Counted from the stretch's first letter, positions 25,427 to 35,155 are shown. The stretch is DNA of 36,183 nucleotides from CAZOBJ01 sp964577825 (GCA_964577825.1 CAZOBJ010000026.1:1-36183), one strand, 5' to 3'. Made by a program: numbers and translations. The notes: generated by a model not told the origin, from the sequence alone.

Positions 25427-26008
25427 TCACGAATCCTGTTCCTGGGCGTTCTGTTCGGCCTGTTGGCCCTCCTTGCTCTTCTTCTTGTGTGCCACGGCCT
25501 CGGGCACGAGCAGCATGCTCACCCGGCGGCGGTCGATGCGCGGGGACTGCTCGACGCGGGCGATGTCGCTGACAAGCTCCGCGAACTCCTTGAGGCGCTG
25601 GACCCCGATGTCCGCGTGGGCCATCTCGCGGCCGCGCAGCTGCAGGAAGACCTGCAACCGGTGCCCCTTGTCCAGGAAGTCGCGCGCCTTGCGCAGCTTG
25701 ATCTCCATGTCGTGGCGCTCGATGCGGATGCTGCGGCCCAGGCGCAGCTCCTTCATCTCCACGCCGTGGCTGCGGCGGCGCTGCTGCTGCTCCTTCTTCT
25801 GCTGCTCGTACTTGAACTTGCCGTAGTTCATCAGCCGGCATACGGGCGGCGACGAATTGGGCGCGACCTCCACGAGGTCAAGCTCGCGCTCGCCCGCGAT
25901 GCGCTGGGCCTCTTCGCTGCTCATGATGCCCAGCTGCTCGCCGTCCTCGGCGATGAGCCGGACCTCCTGGGCCCGGATCTCCTCGTTGACGCTCTGTCGC
26001 TGCCGGAT
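25427..26008 (-). CDS. infC: Translation initiation factor IF-3, with AUC start codon (193 aa)
   Basis: IF-3 binds the 30S subunit and rejects non-standard start codons. Conserved parts are the N-domain VNEEIRAQEVRLIAEDGEQLG, LDLVEVAPNSSPPVCRLMNYGK, and the C-domain KARDFLDKGHRLQVFLQLRGRE. An ATG at 25924 would remove 28 conserved N-domain residues. The true frame runs back to ATC at 26008-26006, preceded by GGAGG with eight-base spacing, and six codons further up is a TAG (26029-26027). No ATG, GTG or TTG lies between. So AUC is the likely start, equivalent to the AUU start of E. coli infC, by which IF-3 represses its own translation. C-terminal tail of about 15 polar residues is non-conserved. 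Confidence 0.93.
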   Translation of the reverse strand: MRQRQSVNEEIRAQEVRLIAEDGEQLGIMSSEEAQRIAGERELDLVEVAPNSSPPVCRLMNYGKFKYEQQKKEQQQRRRSHGVEMKELRLGRSIRIERHDMEIKLRKARDFLDKGHRLQVFLQLRGREMAHADIGVQRLKEFAELVSDIARVEQSPRIDRRRVSMLLVPEAVAHKKKSKEGQQAEQNAQEQDS

Positions 26009-26077
26009 GGCTCTCTCCTCCCGTTCCTAAGGCGCTGCGGCGGCGCGGACGCGGCCCCATGCCCGCCCGCGGGGCGC

Positions 26078-28012
26078 CTACGCCTGCCAGTCTACCTGCG
26101 CGGGCAGGGTGCGGGCGGCCGCTTCCTTGCACAGGCCGTCGGCGACCCGGTCCACGTCCAGCGTGCCCACCTCGCCCTGGGGGCGGCGGCGCAGGCTGAC
26201 GGTGCCCGCCTGCGCCTCGCGCGCGCCCACCACCGCGAGGTAGGGGATCTTCATGAGCTCCGCGCGGCGGATCTTGGCGCCGATCTTCTCCGGCCCCAGG
26301 TCCGTGCCCGTGCGCAGGCCGCGGGCGCGCAGCCGCGCGTCCACCTCGCGCGCGTACGCGGCCTGGGCGTCGGTGATCGTGGCGATGCGCACCTGCTCGG
26401 GCGCGAGCCACAGCGGGAAGTCGCCCGCGTAGTGCTCGACCAACAGCCCGATGAATCGCTCCAGGCTGCCGGCGATGGCCCGGTGGATCATGACCGGCCG
26501 CTTGCGGCCGCTGTCCGCGTCCACGTAGGTCATGTCGAAGTGCTCGGGCATGGCGAAGTCGACCTGGATGGTGCCCATCTGCCAGGTGCGGCCGATCGCG
26601 TCGCCGATGTGAAAGTCGATCTTCGGCCCGTAGAAGGCCCCGTCGCCCGGGTTGACCCGGTAGCCGATCTCCAGGGCCTCGAGCGCCGCGCCCAGGGCCT
26701 GCTCGGCCGCGCGCCACATCTGGTCCGTGCCGATGCACTTGTCCGGCTGGGTGGAGAGCTCGATGTGGTCGAAGGACAGGCCGAAGGTCCGGTACAGTTC
26801 GAAGACCGCTCGGATGCAGCCCTTCACCTCGTCGGTGAGCTGCTCGGGCGTGCAGTAGATGTGCGCGTCGTCCTGGGTGAACCCGCGCACGCGCACCAGG
26901 CCGTGGATCTCGCCCCCGCCCTCGTGGCGGTGCACGTGCCCGAACTCGGCCCAGCGGATGGGCAGGTCGTTGTGCGAGTGGAGCCCGGCCTTGTACAGGA
27001 TGATGCCCCCGGGGCAGTTCATGGGCTTGACCCCGAGCTCGCGGCCGTCCTTCTCGGTCACGTACATCTTGTCCCGGTAGTTGTCCCAGTGGCCGGAGGT
27101 GACCCACAGGTCCTTGGCCAGGAGCACCGGGGTGCGGATCTCCTCGTACCCGTGGGCGCGGTTGAGCTCGCGCGCGTACCCGACCACCTGATTGTAGAGC
27201 ACGGTCCCGCGCGGGCGCCAGAACGCCATGCCCGGGGCCTCGGGGTGGAATTCGAAGAGCTCGAGCTCGCGGCCGAGCTTGCGGTGGTCGCGCTTCTTGG
27301 CCTCCTCCAGGCGGTGGAGGTACGCCTCCAGCTCGTCGCGGCTCGGGAACGTGGTCCCGTAGACCCGGGTGAGCTGCTTCTCGGACGCGTCGCCGTGCAG
27401 GTACGCGCCGGACACGCTCAAGAGCTTGAACGCGCCGATCCGGCCCGTGGAGGGCACGTGCGGGCCGGCGCACAGGTCGTTGAATCCCTCGCCCTGGTGG
27501 TAGAAGCTGATGCGCTCGCCCCGGGCGCGCTCCAGGTTCTCGAGCTTGTAGGGGTTCTCCTCCTCGCGCACGCGTTCGCGCGCCTCGTCGCGGCCAAGCT
27601 CCTCGCGCACAAAGGGCGCGTTCTCTTTGACAATGCGCTTCATGGCGCGCTCGATGCGGGGCAGGTCCTCCACGGAGATCGGCTCGGGCGCGTCCACGTC
27701 GTAGTAGAACCCGTCCTCGATGGCCGGGCCGTACACGAGCCGGGTGCCGGGAAAGAGCGCGAGAATCGCCTCGGCCATCACGTGGCTGGCCGAGTGGCGC
27801 ATGACCTCCAGGCCCTCGGGCGTGTCCGGGGTGAGGATCCGCACCGTTGCGTCGCGGTCCACCACGTGCGCGAGGTCCACGACATCCCCGTCGACCTGGG
27901 CGGCCACGGCCTCGCGCGCGAGGCGCGGGCCGATGCGTTCGGCCACCTCGCGCAGGGGCACGGGCCCCTCGAAGCTGAGCACGTCCCCGTCGGGAAGCGT
28001 GATCCGGATCAT
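26078..28012 (-). CDS. thrS: Threonyl-tRNA synthetase (644 aa)
   Basis: Charges tRNA-Thr. Domains in order: TGS (about residues 1-60), the editing/SAD domain with HSASHVMAE and GFYYDVD (about 70-230), the class II core with MNCPG (zinc ligand Cys), HRHEGGGEIHGLVRVRGFTQ (motif 2) and the C-terminal anticodon-binding domain (APEQVRIATITDAQAAYA). Length is typical. Start ATG 28012 is the one with the TGS domain; AGAGG is upstream. It heads the infC-rpmI-rplT-pheS-pheT group, with infC 69 bases downstream. Confidence 0.97.
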   Translation of the reverse strand: MIRITLPDGDVLSFEGPVPLREVAERIGPRLAREAVAAQVDGDVVDLAHVVDRDATVRILTPDTPEGLEVMRHSASHVMAEAILALFPGTRLVYGPAIEDGFYYDVDAPEPISVEDLPRIERAMKRIVKENAPFVREELGRDEARERVREEENPYKLENLERARGERISFYHQGEGFNDLCAGPHVPSTGRIGAFKLLSVSGAYLHGDASEKQLTRVYGTTFPSRDELEAYLHRLEEAKKRDHRKLGRELELFEFHPEAPGMAFWRPRGTVLYNQVVGYARELNRAHGYEEIRTPVLLAKDLWVTSGHWDNYRDKMYVTEKDGRELGVKPMNCPGGIILYKAGLHSHNDLPIRWAEFGHVHRHEGGGEIHGLVRVRGFTQDDAHIYCTPEQLTDEVKGCIRAVFELYRTFGLSFDHIELSTQPDKCIGTDQMWRAAEQALGAALEALEIGYRVNPGDGAFYGPKIDFHIGDAIGRTWQMGTIQVDFAMPEHFDMTYVDADSGRKRPVMIHRAIAGSLERFIGLLVEHYAGDFPLWLAPEQVRIATITDAQAAYAREVDARLRARGLRTGTDLGPEKIGAKIRRAELMKIPYLAVVGAREAQAGTVSLRRRPQGEVGTLDVDRVADGLCKEAAARTLPAQVDWQA

Positions 28013-28059
28013 GCTGCGGCCTCTGTGTTCCGGGGGTCGCGAGCGCGGCGAGCGGAGGG

Positions 28060-28080
28060 GACGGACCCAACAGGTCCGTC
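28060..28080 (-). promoter_or_regulatory. Stem-loop in the thrS leader
   Basis: Perfect 8-bp stem with a 5-base loop, minus-strand GACGGACC-TGTTG-GGTCCGTC, about 48 bases before the thrS start. It has no T-run, so it is not an obvious terminator. It may contribute to translational control of thrS; see findings. Confidence 0.6.
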
Positions 28081-28178
28081 GCCGGCGTCCCAGCCGGTTC
28101 GCGCCCTTTGCCGCGGCCGGTCCTCGGCCGCCGGTTGCCCCGCGCGCGGGAGGGCGCTCCCTGCGCGGTTGTATGTGT

Positions 28179-28201
28179 GCGGGCCCGCGCATGGGGCCCG
28201 C
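28179..28201 (-). promoter_or_regulatory. Stem-loop between tRNA-Val and thrS
   Basis: Perfect 8-bp stem, minus-strand GCGGGCCC then loop CATGCGC then GGGCCCGC, 13 bases after the tRNA 3' end. Without a T-run it could be a weak terminator, attenuator or a processing site separating tRNA from mRNA. A smaller stem (GGGAG/CTCCC) lies near 28149-28162. Confidence 0.55.
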
Positions 28202-28213
28202 GCCTCCTTCACA

Positions 28214-28290
28214 TGGTGGGCGATACTGGACTTGAACCAGTGGCCTCCAGCTTGTCGAGCTGGCGCTCTAGCCGACTGAGCTAATCGCCC
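28214..28290 (-). tRNA. tRNA-Val (GAC), CCA encoded
   Basis: Folds as a full cloverleaf on the minus strand: acceptor GGGCGAT/ATCGCCC, D stem GCTC/GAGC, anticodon stem CCAGC/GCTGG with loop TCGACAA, five-base variable loop, T stem ACTGG/CCAGT with loop TTCAAGT, then A and an encoded CCA. The anticodon at positions 34-36 is GAC (valine). Position 33 is C rather than the nearly universal U. It lies 201 bases upstream of thrS behind a good promoter, so it probably leads the thrS transcript. Confidence 0.9.
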
Positions 28291-28339
28291 GGCATACCCC
28301 GTCGTACTGCGCGCATCCCTGAGGATGGCGCAACCGGGC

Positions 28340-28367
28340 ATTGTACTGCGTCAAGCACGCTTGGCAA
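28340..28367 (-). promoter_or_regulatory. Sigma-70-type promoter for tRNA-Val and the thrS operon
   Basis: Minus strand: TTGCCA (5 of 6), a 16-base spacer, then TACAAT (5 of 6). A start near 28333 would give a 5' leader of about 43 bases before the mature tRNA. Confidence 0.65.
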
Positions 28368-28417
28368 GGGGCGGGGCGCGCGTTTTCGGGGAAAGTTGCG
28401 GCGCGACCTGGGAGGCC

Positions 28418-29317
28418 TCAGGACTCGGGGGCTCCATCCCCGGACGGGCCTATCGAGTCTTCGGGTTCCTTTTGTCGATACAGCAGCTCCATGTGGGGGT
28501 AGGCGAATTCCACATGCGGATGGGCGCGGAACGCCTGGTGGACCGCGCGGGTGATTTCGCTCGTGATGCGCTGCCGGTCGGTGGCAAGCGTCTGGTAGCG
28601 AAGCCGCACCCGCACCCCGCTGTCGGCGAACTCGACCCGGGTGAACGGCTGTTGAGCGGTCTCGCGCACGATCTGGCCGGTCGCCTGCCGGGCGGCCTCC
28701 GTGGCCATCCGTTCGGCTTCCGCGAGGTCGCTCTCGTAGGTGATCAACACCGCGACTTCATCAAGGAGGTAGCACGTCTCGAAGTTGTAGTTGTAGATCG
28801 TCTGGCTGAACAGGGCCGCGTTGGGTACGAGTACGCCCCGGCCGGACCGTTCCTCCCCGCTGATTGTGCCGCCTACCTGGTTGAGCACGATGTGGGTGAG
28901 GTTGATGTCCTGTACGTCCCCAGTGACGCCCGCCACGATGATCCGGTCGCCGATGCGAAAGGGGCGCTTGAGGATGATCATGAGCCACGCGGCCATGCCG
29001 GTCACGGGCGCTTGCAGGCTCCACCCGATGATCATGCCAAGGAACGCGGCACTCAGGCCGAGGCTCGCCAGCGACCCTGACAGGGCGATGATCACGAGCA
29101 CCAGGCCCGCGCCGAGCCAGGCGTAGCGCCACACGAGCAGGAAGTTCTGTATGTTCTCGGGCTTGTGCGCGTGGCGGACCATGTACCGCCGCAGCGGGCG
29201 CGTGATCACCCGGTACAGGACCGCCAGTGCAAGAATCGTCGCTAGCGAGATCAACCCGCTGCGGTGGGCCTGCGCGAACTCCACGACCATGCCCACGACC
29301 TGATCCCAGAGGTCCAT
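28418..29317 (-). CDS. MscS-family mechanosensitive channel (299 aa)
   Basis: Small-conductance mechanosensitive channel family, releasing solutes on hypo-osmotic shock. Three transmembrane helices are visible: about residues 22-40, 60-82 and the pore helix SLGLSAAFLGMIIGWSLQAPVTGMAAWLMI (about 86-115), followed by the beta domain signature KRPFRIGDRIIVAGVTGDV and the C-terminal alpha/beta vestibule. Length is close to E. coli MscS (286). Start ATG 29317 has AAGGAGA upstream. It follows corA by 31 bases. Ion selectivity is not predictable. Confidence 0.92.
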   Translation of the reverse strand: MDLWDQVVGMVVEFAQAHRSGLISLATILALAVLYRVITRPLRRYMVRHAHKPENIQNFLLVWRYAWLGAGLVLVIIALSGSLASLGLSAAFLGMIIGWSLQAPVTGMAAWLMIILKRPFRIGDRIIVAGVTGDVQDINLTHIVLNQVGGTISGEERSGRGVLVPNAALFSQTIYNYNFETCYLLDEVAVLITYESDLAEAERMATEAARQATGQIVRETAQQPFTRVEFADSGVRVRLRYQTLATDRQRITSEITRAVHQAFRAHPHVEFAYPHMELLYRQKEPEDSIGPSGDGAPES

Positions 29318-29348
29318 ACGCGTGTTCTCCTTGTCCGGGCGCCGCGCC

Positions 29349-30413
29349 TCACAGCCACCGCTTGCGGCGGAACCAGACCACCATGCCCAAGCCGAGCGCG
29401 GCCATGACCCCCAGGAGCGCCGGGAACCCCCAGGCCGCCTCGACGGGCCACATGCGCTCGAAGTTCATGCCGTACACCCCGGCCAGGAACCCGAGGGGGA
29501 TGAACACCGTGGCGATCATGGTCAAGACCTTCATGATCTCGTTCATCCGGTTGCTGACATGGGTCATGTGCAGGTCCTGGACCCCGGCGAACACGTCGCG
29601 CAGCACCTCCACCGCGTCGATGGCCTGAATCGTGTGGTCGTACAGGTCGCGCAGGTAGGGCCGGGTGGCCGGCTCGAAGACGCGCGGCTCGGTCCGCTCC
29701 AGGGCGGTCAAGACCTCGCGCAGGGGCCACACCGCCCGGCGCAGGGCGATGAGCTCGCGCTTATGGGCCTGGAGCGCGCGCACGAAGTCTACCGGGTCGC
29801 CGCCGAGCGCGGCCTCCTCCAGGGCCTGGGCCTGTTCGCTGGCGGCCTCCAGGAGCACGAAGTACTGGTCCACCACCGCGTCCAGGAGCGCGTAGGCGAG
29901 GTAGTCCGCGCCCGCGGCGCGCACGCGGCCCGCGCCCGTGCGGATGCGCTCGCGCACCGGGTCGAACACGTCGCCGGGCGCCTCCTGGAAGGTCACGACC
30001 ACGCCGGGCAGCACGATCAGGCTCACCTGCTCGGCCAGGAGCCCGTCGCCCGAGGGGTCGGGCCGCAGCATCTTGAGCGTGAGGAACAGGTACGCCTCCG
30101 TGCTCTCGCACCGGGGGCGCTGGCTGGGGTTGGCGATGTCCTCCAGGACGAGCGGATGCAGGCCGAACCGCGCGCCCACGGCCTGGAGCACCTGCGCGTC
30201 GTGGAGCCCGTCCACGTTGATCCAGGTGACCGCGCCCTCGCGCACCGCGGCGAAGCAGGCCTGTGCGTCGGGCTGGTCGCGGGCCTCGCACGCGTCGGCC
30301 GTGTACACGAGGGTTCGCAGGCGCACGGGCCCGGCCGCAGGGGCCCGCGGCCCGCCGACCGTGCCCGGTGCCTGGCCGGCCTGGCGCGAGAGCCCGCGTA
30401 GCAGTCCGCGCAT
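29349..30413 (-). CDS. corA: CorA-family magnesium/cobalt transporter (354 aa)
   Basis: Pentameric divalent-metal channel. A large cytoplasmic alpha/beta domain (about residues 30-290) includes NRMNEIMKVLTMIATVFIPLGFLAG, the start of the long TM1 helix, followed by the diagnostic YGMNFERM (GMN selectivity motif) and TM2 (FPALLGVMAALGLGMVVWF) near the C-terminus. The positively charged tail RRKRWL is typical. Start ATG 30413 has GGAG upstream; the upstream reading in the same frame is not conserved. It lies 23 bases after serA. Confidence 0.94.
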   Translation of the reverse strand: MRGLLRGLSRQAGQAPGTVGGPRAPAAGPVRLRTLVYTADACEARDQPDAQACFAAVREGAVTWINVDGLHDAQVLQAVGARFGLHPLVLEDIANPSQRPRCESTEAYLFLTLKMLRPDPSGDGLLAEQVSLIVLPGVVVTFQEAPGDVFDPVRERIRTGAGRVRAAGADYLAYALLDAVVDQYFVLLEAASEQAQALEEAALGGDPVDFVRALQAHKRELIALRRAVWPLREVLTALERTEPRVFEPATRPYLRDLYDHTIQAIDAVEVLRDVFAGVQDLHMTHVSNRMNEIMKVLTMIATVFIPLGFLAGVYGMNFERMWPVEAAWGFPALLGVMAALGLGMVVWFRRKRWL

Positions 30414-30436
30414 GGTCGTCTCCGGCGGGTGGGCGC

Positions 30437-31630
30437 CTACCGGGTCTGGAGCGTGAGGTGCAGGACGTCCGCGTTCGCGCGGATCCGCGCCAAGGCCTCG
30501 GCCGAGGGCTCGTCGTCCAGGTGCAGGGTGCAGCAGGCCGCGCGCGCGCCCTCGAACACGGTGTTGCGCACCTCCTGGATGTTGATCCCGTCCTCGCGCA
30601 GGGCGGAGAGCACCTCGGCGAGCACGCCCACGCGGTCGTAGTGGCGCACGACCAGGGTGTGGGTGGCCGGGGTCCTGGCCGAGACGTTCACCGCGTTCGC
30701 GGGCGTGCCCGTGGCAAGAAACGTGCGCACCACGCGCACGGTCTCCGCGGCGATGGCCTCGCGCGCCTGGTCGGTGGACGCGCCGATGTGCGGGGTGGCG
30801 GTGAGGCGCGCGGCCAGGTCCGTGTCCGCGAAGCGGGCCTCGCCGCCGGCGGGCTCGTCCTCGACCACGTCCAGGCCCACGCGCAGGCCCTTGTCGTCGA
30901 TGGCCTGCTTGAGCGCGGCGGTGTCCACGATCTCGCCCCGGGCGGTGTTCACAAGCACGGCCCCGGGCTTCATGGCCGCCAGGAAGTCGCGGCCCACCAG
31001 GCGCTCGGTGTCGGGCGTGGCCGCGAGGTGGATGCTGACCGCGTCCGCGGCCTGGGCGACCTCGAGCGGGGTGGCCGCAAAGGTCACGCCCTGGCGCGCC
31101 GCGGCCTCCGGGGTCAGGCTGCGGCTGTACGCGAGCACGTCCATCTCGAGCCCCCGCGCGCGCCGGGCCACGGCCCGGCCCACGGTGCCGAACCCGAGGA
31201 TCCCCAGGGTGCGGCCCTTGAGCCCCTTGGCCTGGCCGAAGGCCGCCTTCTTCCATTCGCCGCGGCGCAGGCACGCGGTGGCGTCCACGATGCGCCGGTC
31301 GGCCGCGATCAGGAGCCCGATCGCGAGCTCGGCCACGGCGTCCGCGTTCTTGCCCGGGCAACTGGCCACGTACACGCCCTGGGCGCTGGCGGCCTCGAGG
31401 TCGATGGTGTTCACGCCCGCGCCCGCGCGCACGACGAGCGACAGGTCCGCGCCCGCCTCGATCGCGTCCGCGGTGACCCGGGTGGAGCGCACGATCAGCA
31501 CCTCGGCGTCGCCGATCTGCGCGGGCAGGTTCTCGGCGCCCAGCTCCGGCGCGGTGCGCACCGTGCACTTGAGCGCCTCCAGGTCCGCGACCACGCGCGT
31601 GGAGAGCGCGTCGGCGATGAGCACCCGCAT
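30437..31630 (-). CDS. serA: D-3-phosphoglycerate dehydrogenase with ACT domain (397 aa)
   Basis: First step of serine synthesis, NAD-dependent oxidation of 3-phosphoglycerate. The NAD-binding motif GRTLGILGFGTVGRAVARRA is near residue 142, the catalytic residues are in LVRAGAGVNT-like region (R), DVVEDEP (E) and ATPHIGAST (H), and a C-terminal ACT domain (TLVVRHYDRVGVLAEVLSALREDGINI) probably gives serine feedback. The length fits the short, single-ACT form that lacks the intervening domain. Start ATG 31630 has AAAGGG upstream; longer frame non-conserved. It follows glnA by 156 bases containing a strong stem-loop. Confidence 0.93.
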   Translation of the reverse strand: MRVLIADALSTRVVADLEALKCTVRTAPELGAENLPAQIGDAEVLIVRSTRVTADAIEAGADLSLVVRAGAGVNTIDLEAASAQGVYVASCPGKNADAVAELAIGLLIAADRRIVDATACLRRGEWKKAAFGQAKGLKGRTLGILGFGTVGRAVARRARGLEMDVLAYSRSLTPEAAARQGVTFAATPLEVAQAADAVSIHLAATPDTERLVGRDFLAAMKPGAVLVNTARGEIVDTAALKQAIDDKGLRVGLDVVEDEPAGGEARFADTDLAARLTATPHIGASTDQAREAIAAETVRVVRTFLATGTPANAVNVSARTPATHTLVVRHYDRVGVLAEVLSALREDGINIQEVRNTVFEGARAACCTLHLDDEPSAEALARIRANADVLHLTLQTR

Positions 31631-31699
31631 GGGCTGTGCCCTTTCTCGTTCGGGAAGGCGGTCCGAAGCGTGCGGCCCGGCCGGACCGGACCCATGGAC

Positions 31700-31741
31700 C
31701 GCGCCCCCACCCCGCGGTTCTTTGTACGAGGTGGGGGCGCG
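31700..31741. promoter_or_regulatory. 12-bp perfect stem-loop in the glnA-serA gap
   Basis: CGCGCCCCCACC (31700-31711) pairs perfectly with GGTGGGGGCGCG (31730-31741), with an 18-base loop containing CCGCGG. No T-run follows on either strand. It may be an RNA-stability or processing stem that sets glnA and serA expression apart, or a factor-dependent terminator. Confidence 0.8.
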
Positions 31742-31786
31742 AGTGCAAGGCAAAACCGGTCCTCGGGGGCGCGGATTCCGGGCCGC

Positions 31787-33199
31787 TCAGGAATCGTAGT
31801 ACAAGTGGAACTCGTACGGGTGCGGCCGGCGGGCCATGGGCCCCATTTCCTCGGTGCGCTTCCAGTCGATATAGGCCCGGATCAGGTCCTCGGTGAACAC
31901 CCCGCCCTGGAGCAGGAAGGCGTGGTCGGCCTCCAGCGCGTCGATGGACTCGTCCAGGGTGGCCGGCACCTTGGGGATGGCCTCGAGGTCGCGCACGGAC
32001 ATCTCGTAGATGTTGCGGTCCAGGGGCTCGCCCGGGTCGATCTGCCGGCCCACGCCGTCGATCATGGCCATGAGCATGGCCGACCAGGCCAGGTACCCGT
32101 TGGCCGCCGGGTCCGGGCAGCGGAACTCCACGCGCTTGGTCTGCGGGCGCGAGGAGTACATGGGGATGCGCACCGCCGCGGACCGGTTGCGCGCGGACAG
32201 GACGAGGTTCACCGGCGCCTCGAACCCGGGCACGAGCCGGCGGTAGCTGTTCGTGGTCGGCGCGGCGAACGCCAGCAGCGCCGGGGTGTGGCGCAACAGC
32301 CCCCCGACCGCGTGCAGCGCGAGCTCGGAGAGCCCGGCGTACCCGTCCCCCGGGAACAGCGGCGTGCCCGCCTTCCACAGCGACAGGTGCGTGTGCATGC
32401 CGCTGCCGTTGTCCTCGAACACGGGCTTGGGCATGAAGGTCACGGTCTTGCCGTGGCGGCGGGCCACGTTCTTGATCACGTACTTGTACCACATGAACTG
32501 GTCGCACATGCGCGTGAGCTCCGCGTAGCGCATGTCGATCTCGGCCTGGCCGGCGGTGGCCACCTCGTGGTGGTGGGCCTCCACCTCGATGCCCAGCTTC
32601 ATCATCTCGTAGGTCATCTCGCCGCGCAGGTCGTGGTACGTGTCCGTGGGCGAGACCGGGAAGTACCCGCCCTTGAAGCTGGGCTTGTACCCGAGGTTCG
32701 GTTCCTCGAACCGGGCCGAGTTCCATGCGCCCTCCACCGAGTCGATCTCGTACAGGCCCCGGTGCTGGTTCTGCTCGAACCGGACCTGGTCGAAGATGAA
32801 GAACTCCGGCTCCGGGCCCACGAAGCACGTGTCCGCGAACCCGGTCTCCTTCAGGTGCGCGGCCGCGCGCCGGGCCACGTGGCGCGGACACTTGGCGTAG
32901 TCCTCGCGCGTCTCCGGGTCCACGATGTGCGCGATCAGGCTCACCGTGGGCCGCTCGAAGAAGGGGTCCAGCACCGCGGTGTCCGGGTCGCACACCGCGG
33001 TCATGTCCGACTTGTGGATCTCCTGCCAGCCGCGGATGGAGGACCCGTCGAACCCGAGCCCCTCGTCGAAAATGCTCTCGTCCACGGTGCGCATGGGGTA
33101 GGAGCAGTGCTGCCAGGTGCCCAGCATATCCACGAACTTGAGGTCCATCATCTCTGCGCCCATGTCCTTGGCAAAGGCGAACACTTCCTTCGGGGTCAT
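31787..33199 (-). CDS. glnA: Glutamine synthetase type I (470 aa)
   Basis: Dodecameric ammonia-assimilating enzyme. Visible motifs: EGLGFDGSSIRGW near residue 45, VGPEPEFFIFD (catalytic Glu), AGQAEIDMRY, FEDNGSGMHTHLSLW (about 243-257, with catalytic and substrate contacts), RNRSAAVRIPMYSS (ATP/Arg) and the near-C-terminal NIYEM, whose Tyr is in the position of the adenylylation Tyr of the enterobacterial enzyme. Length 470 is normal for GS I-beta. Start ATG 33199 has GGAAGGAC upstream; a longer in-frame start is non-conserved. It is preceded by a sigma-54-type promoter and an enhancer-binding activator gene, fitting nitrogen control. Confidence 0.97.
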   Translation of the reverse strand: MTPKEVFAFAKDMGAEMMDLKFVDMLGTWQHCSYPMRTVDESIFDEGLGFDGSSIRGWQEIHKSDMTAVCDPDTAVLDPFFERPTVSLIAHIVDPETREDYAKCPRHVARRAAAHLKETGFADTCFVGPEPEFFIFDQVRFEQNQHRGLYEIDSVEGAWNSARFEEPNLGYKPSFKGGYFPVSPTDTYHDLRGEMTYEMMKLGIEVEAHHHEVATAGQAEIDMRYAELTRMCDQFMWYKYVIKNVARRHGKTVTFMPKPVFEDNGSGMHTHLSLWKAGTPLFPGDGYAGLSELALHAVGGLLRHTPALLAFAAPTTNSYRRLVPGFEAPVNLVLSARNRSAAVRIPMYSSRPQTKRVEFRCPDPAANGYLAWSAMLMAMIDGVGRQIDPGEPLDRNIYEMSVRDLEAIPKVPATLDESIDALEADHAFLLQGGVFTEDLIRAYIDWKRTEEMGPMARRPHPYEFHLYYDS

Positions 33200-33293
33200 G
33201 GCCTGTCCTTCCCGGCTCTGCACAGCGGGCGCTCGCCCGCGACTCGTCTCCGGCCGGCGCACCATGCGCCGGTTGTCCGGTGGTCAATGCGGA

Positions 33294-33309
33294 TACAAGC
33301 CGTGTGCCA
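33294..33309 (-). promoter_or_regulatory. Sigma-54 (-24/-12) promoter of glnA
   Basis: Minus-strand TGGCACACGGCTTGTA versus TGGCACRNNNNTTGCW: one mismatch (GT for GC at -12) and correct spacing. It lies about 95 bases before the glnA start and 95 bases after a palindrome near a sigma-54 activator gene. The AT-rich tract 33340-33360 between them could be a bending site, which would complete a classical layout. Confidence 0.75.
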
Positions 33310-33403
33310 CGCGGCCCCCGAACAGAGAATCCTGTAACCTGTTATTTTTCAAGTAGATACAGAAGCACATCGCCCGGGGCGCCGGACACGGCCAAGGAGA
33401 GAA

Positions 33404-33419
33404 GCTACACGATTGTAGC
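33404..33419. promoter_or_regulatory. Inverted repeat GCTACA-CGAT-TGTAGC with extra half-site, candidate UAS
   Basis: A perfect 6+4+6 dyad. A further half-site GCTACA lies at 33434-33439, overlapping the end of the activator gene. The distance to the glnA -24 element is about 95 bases, a normal enhancer position. Binding by the adjacent activator is inferred. Confidence 0.55.
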
Positions 33420-33434
33420 CTTGGCTTCTATTTG

Positions 33435-34997
<1,563 letters not shown>

Positions 34998-35047
34998 GAA
35001 GCGGGTCCTTATCCGCGTAGGCCGGGGCGCGAACCGCGCCAGTGCGC

Positions 35048-35076
35048 ATGGTAGTCCGCTGCGGCGTGCGGGTCAA
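35048..35076 (-). promoter_or_regulatory. Sigma-70-type promoter of the GAF activator gene
   Basis: Minus strand: TTGACC (5 of 6), a 17-base spacer, then TACCAT (4 of 6), upstream of the activator start at 34997. Confidence 0.6.
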
Positions 35077-35126
35077 GTCGGCCCGGGGCGCAGGGCCGTC
35101 CGCGGCGTGCGGGCCAAGGTTTGTCC

Positions 35127-35155
35127 TTGACGCGAGCGCGCAGGCACGGTGTGCT
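35127..35155 (+). promoter_or_regulatory. Possible weak promoter of the amidotransferase-like gene
   Basis: TTGACG with a 17-base spacer to TGTGCT, a poor -10 (3 of 6). Listed because it is the only candidate upstream of the gene at 35234; the rest of the 236-base gap shows no other element. Confidence 0.3.

Noticed and set aside
25427..25924. infC starting at the ATG at 25924
   Set aside because: It would delete conserved IF-3 N-terminal residues (VNEEIRAQEVRLI) that are in frame upstream with a strong ribosome-binding site.
24659..28279. A 1206-residue plus-strand frame across thrS, infC and pheS
   Set aside because: Repetitive Ala/Val/Leu/Arg shadow composition opposite well-conserved genes.
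29349..33287. A single 1312-residue frame spanning glnA, serA and corA
   Set aside because: Only its last 350 residues are meaningful (CorA). The rest is a stop-free shadow frame of glnA and serA in GC-rich DNA, and is not a fusion.
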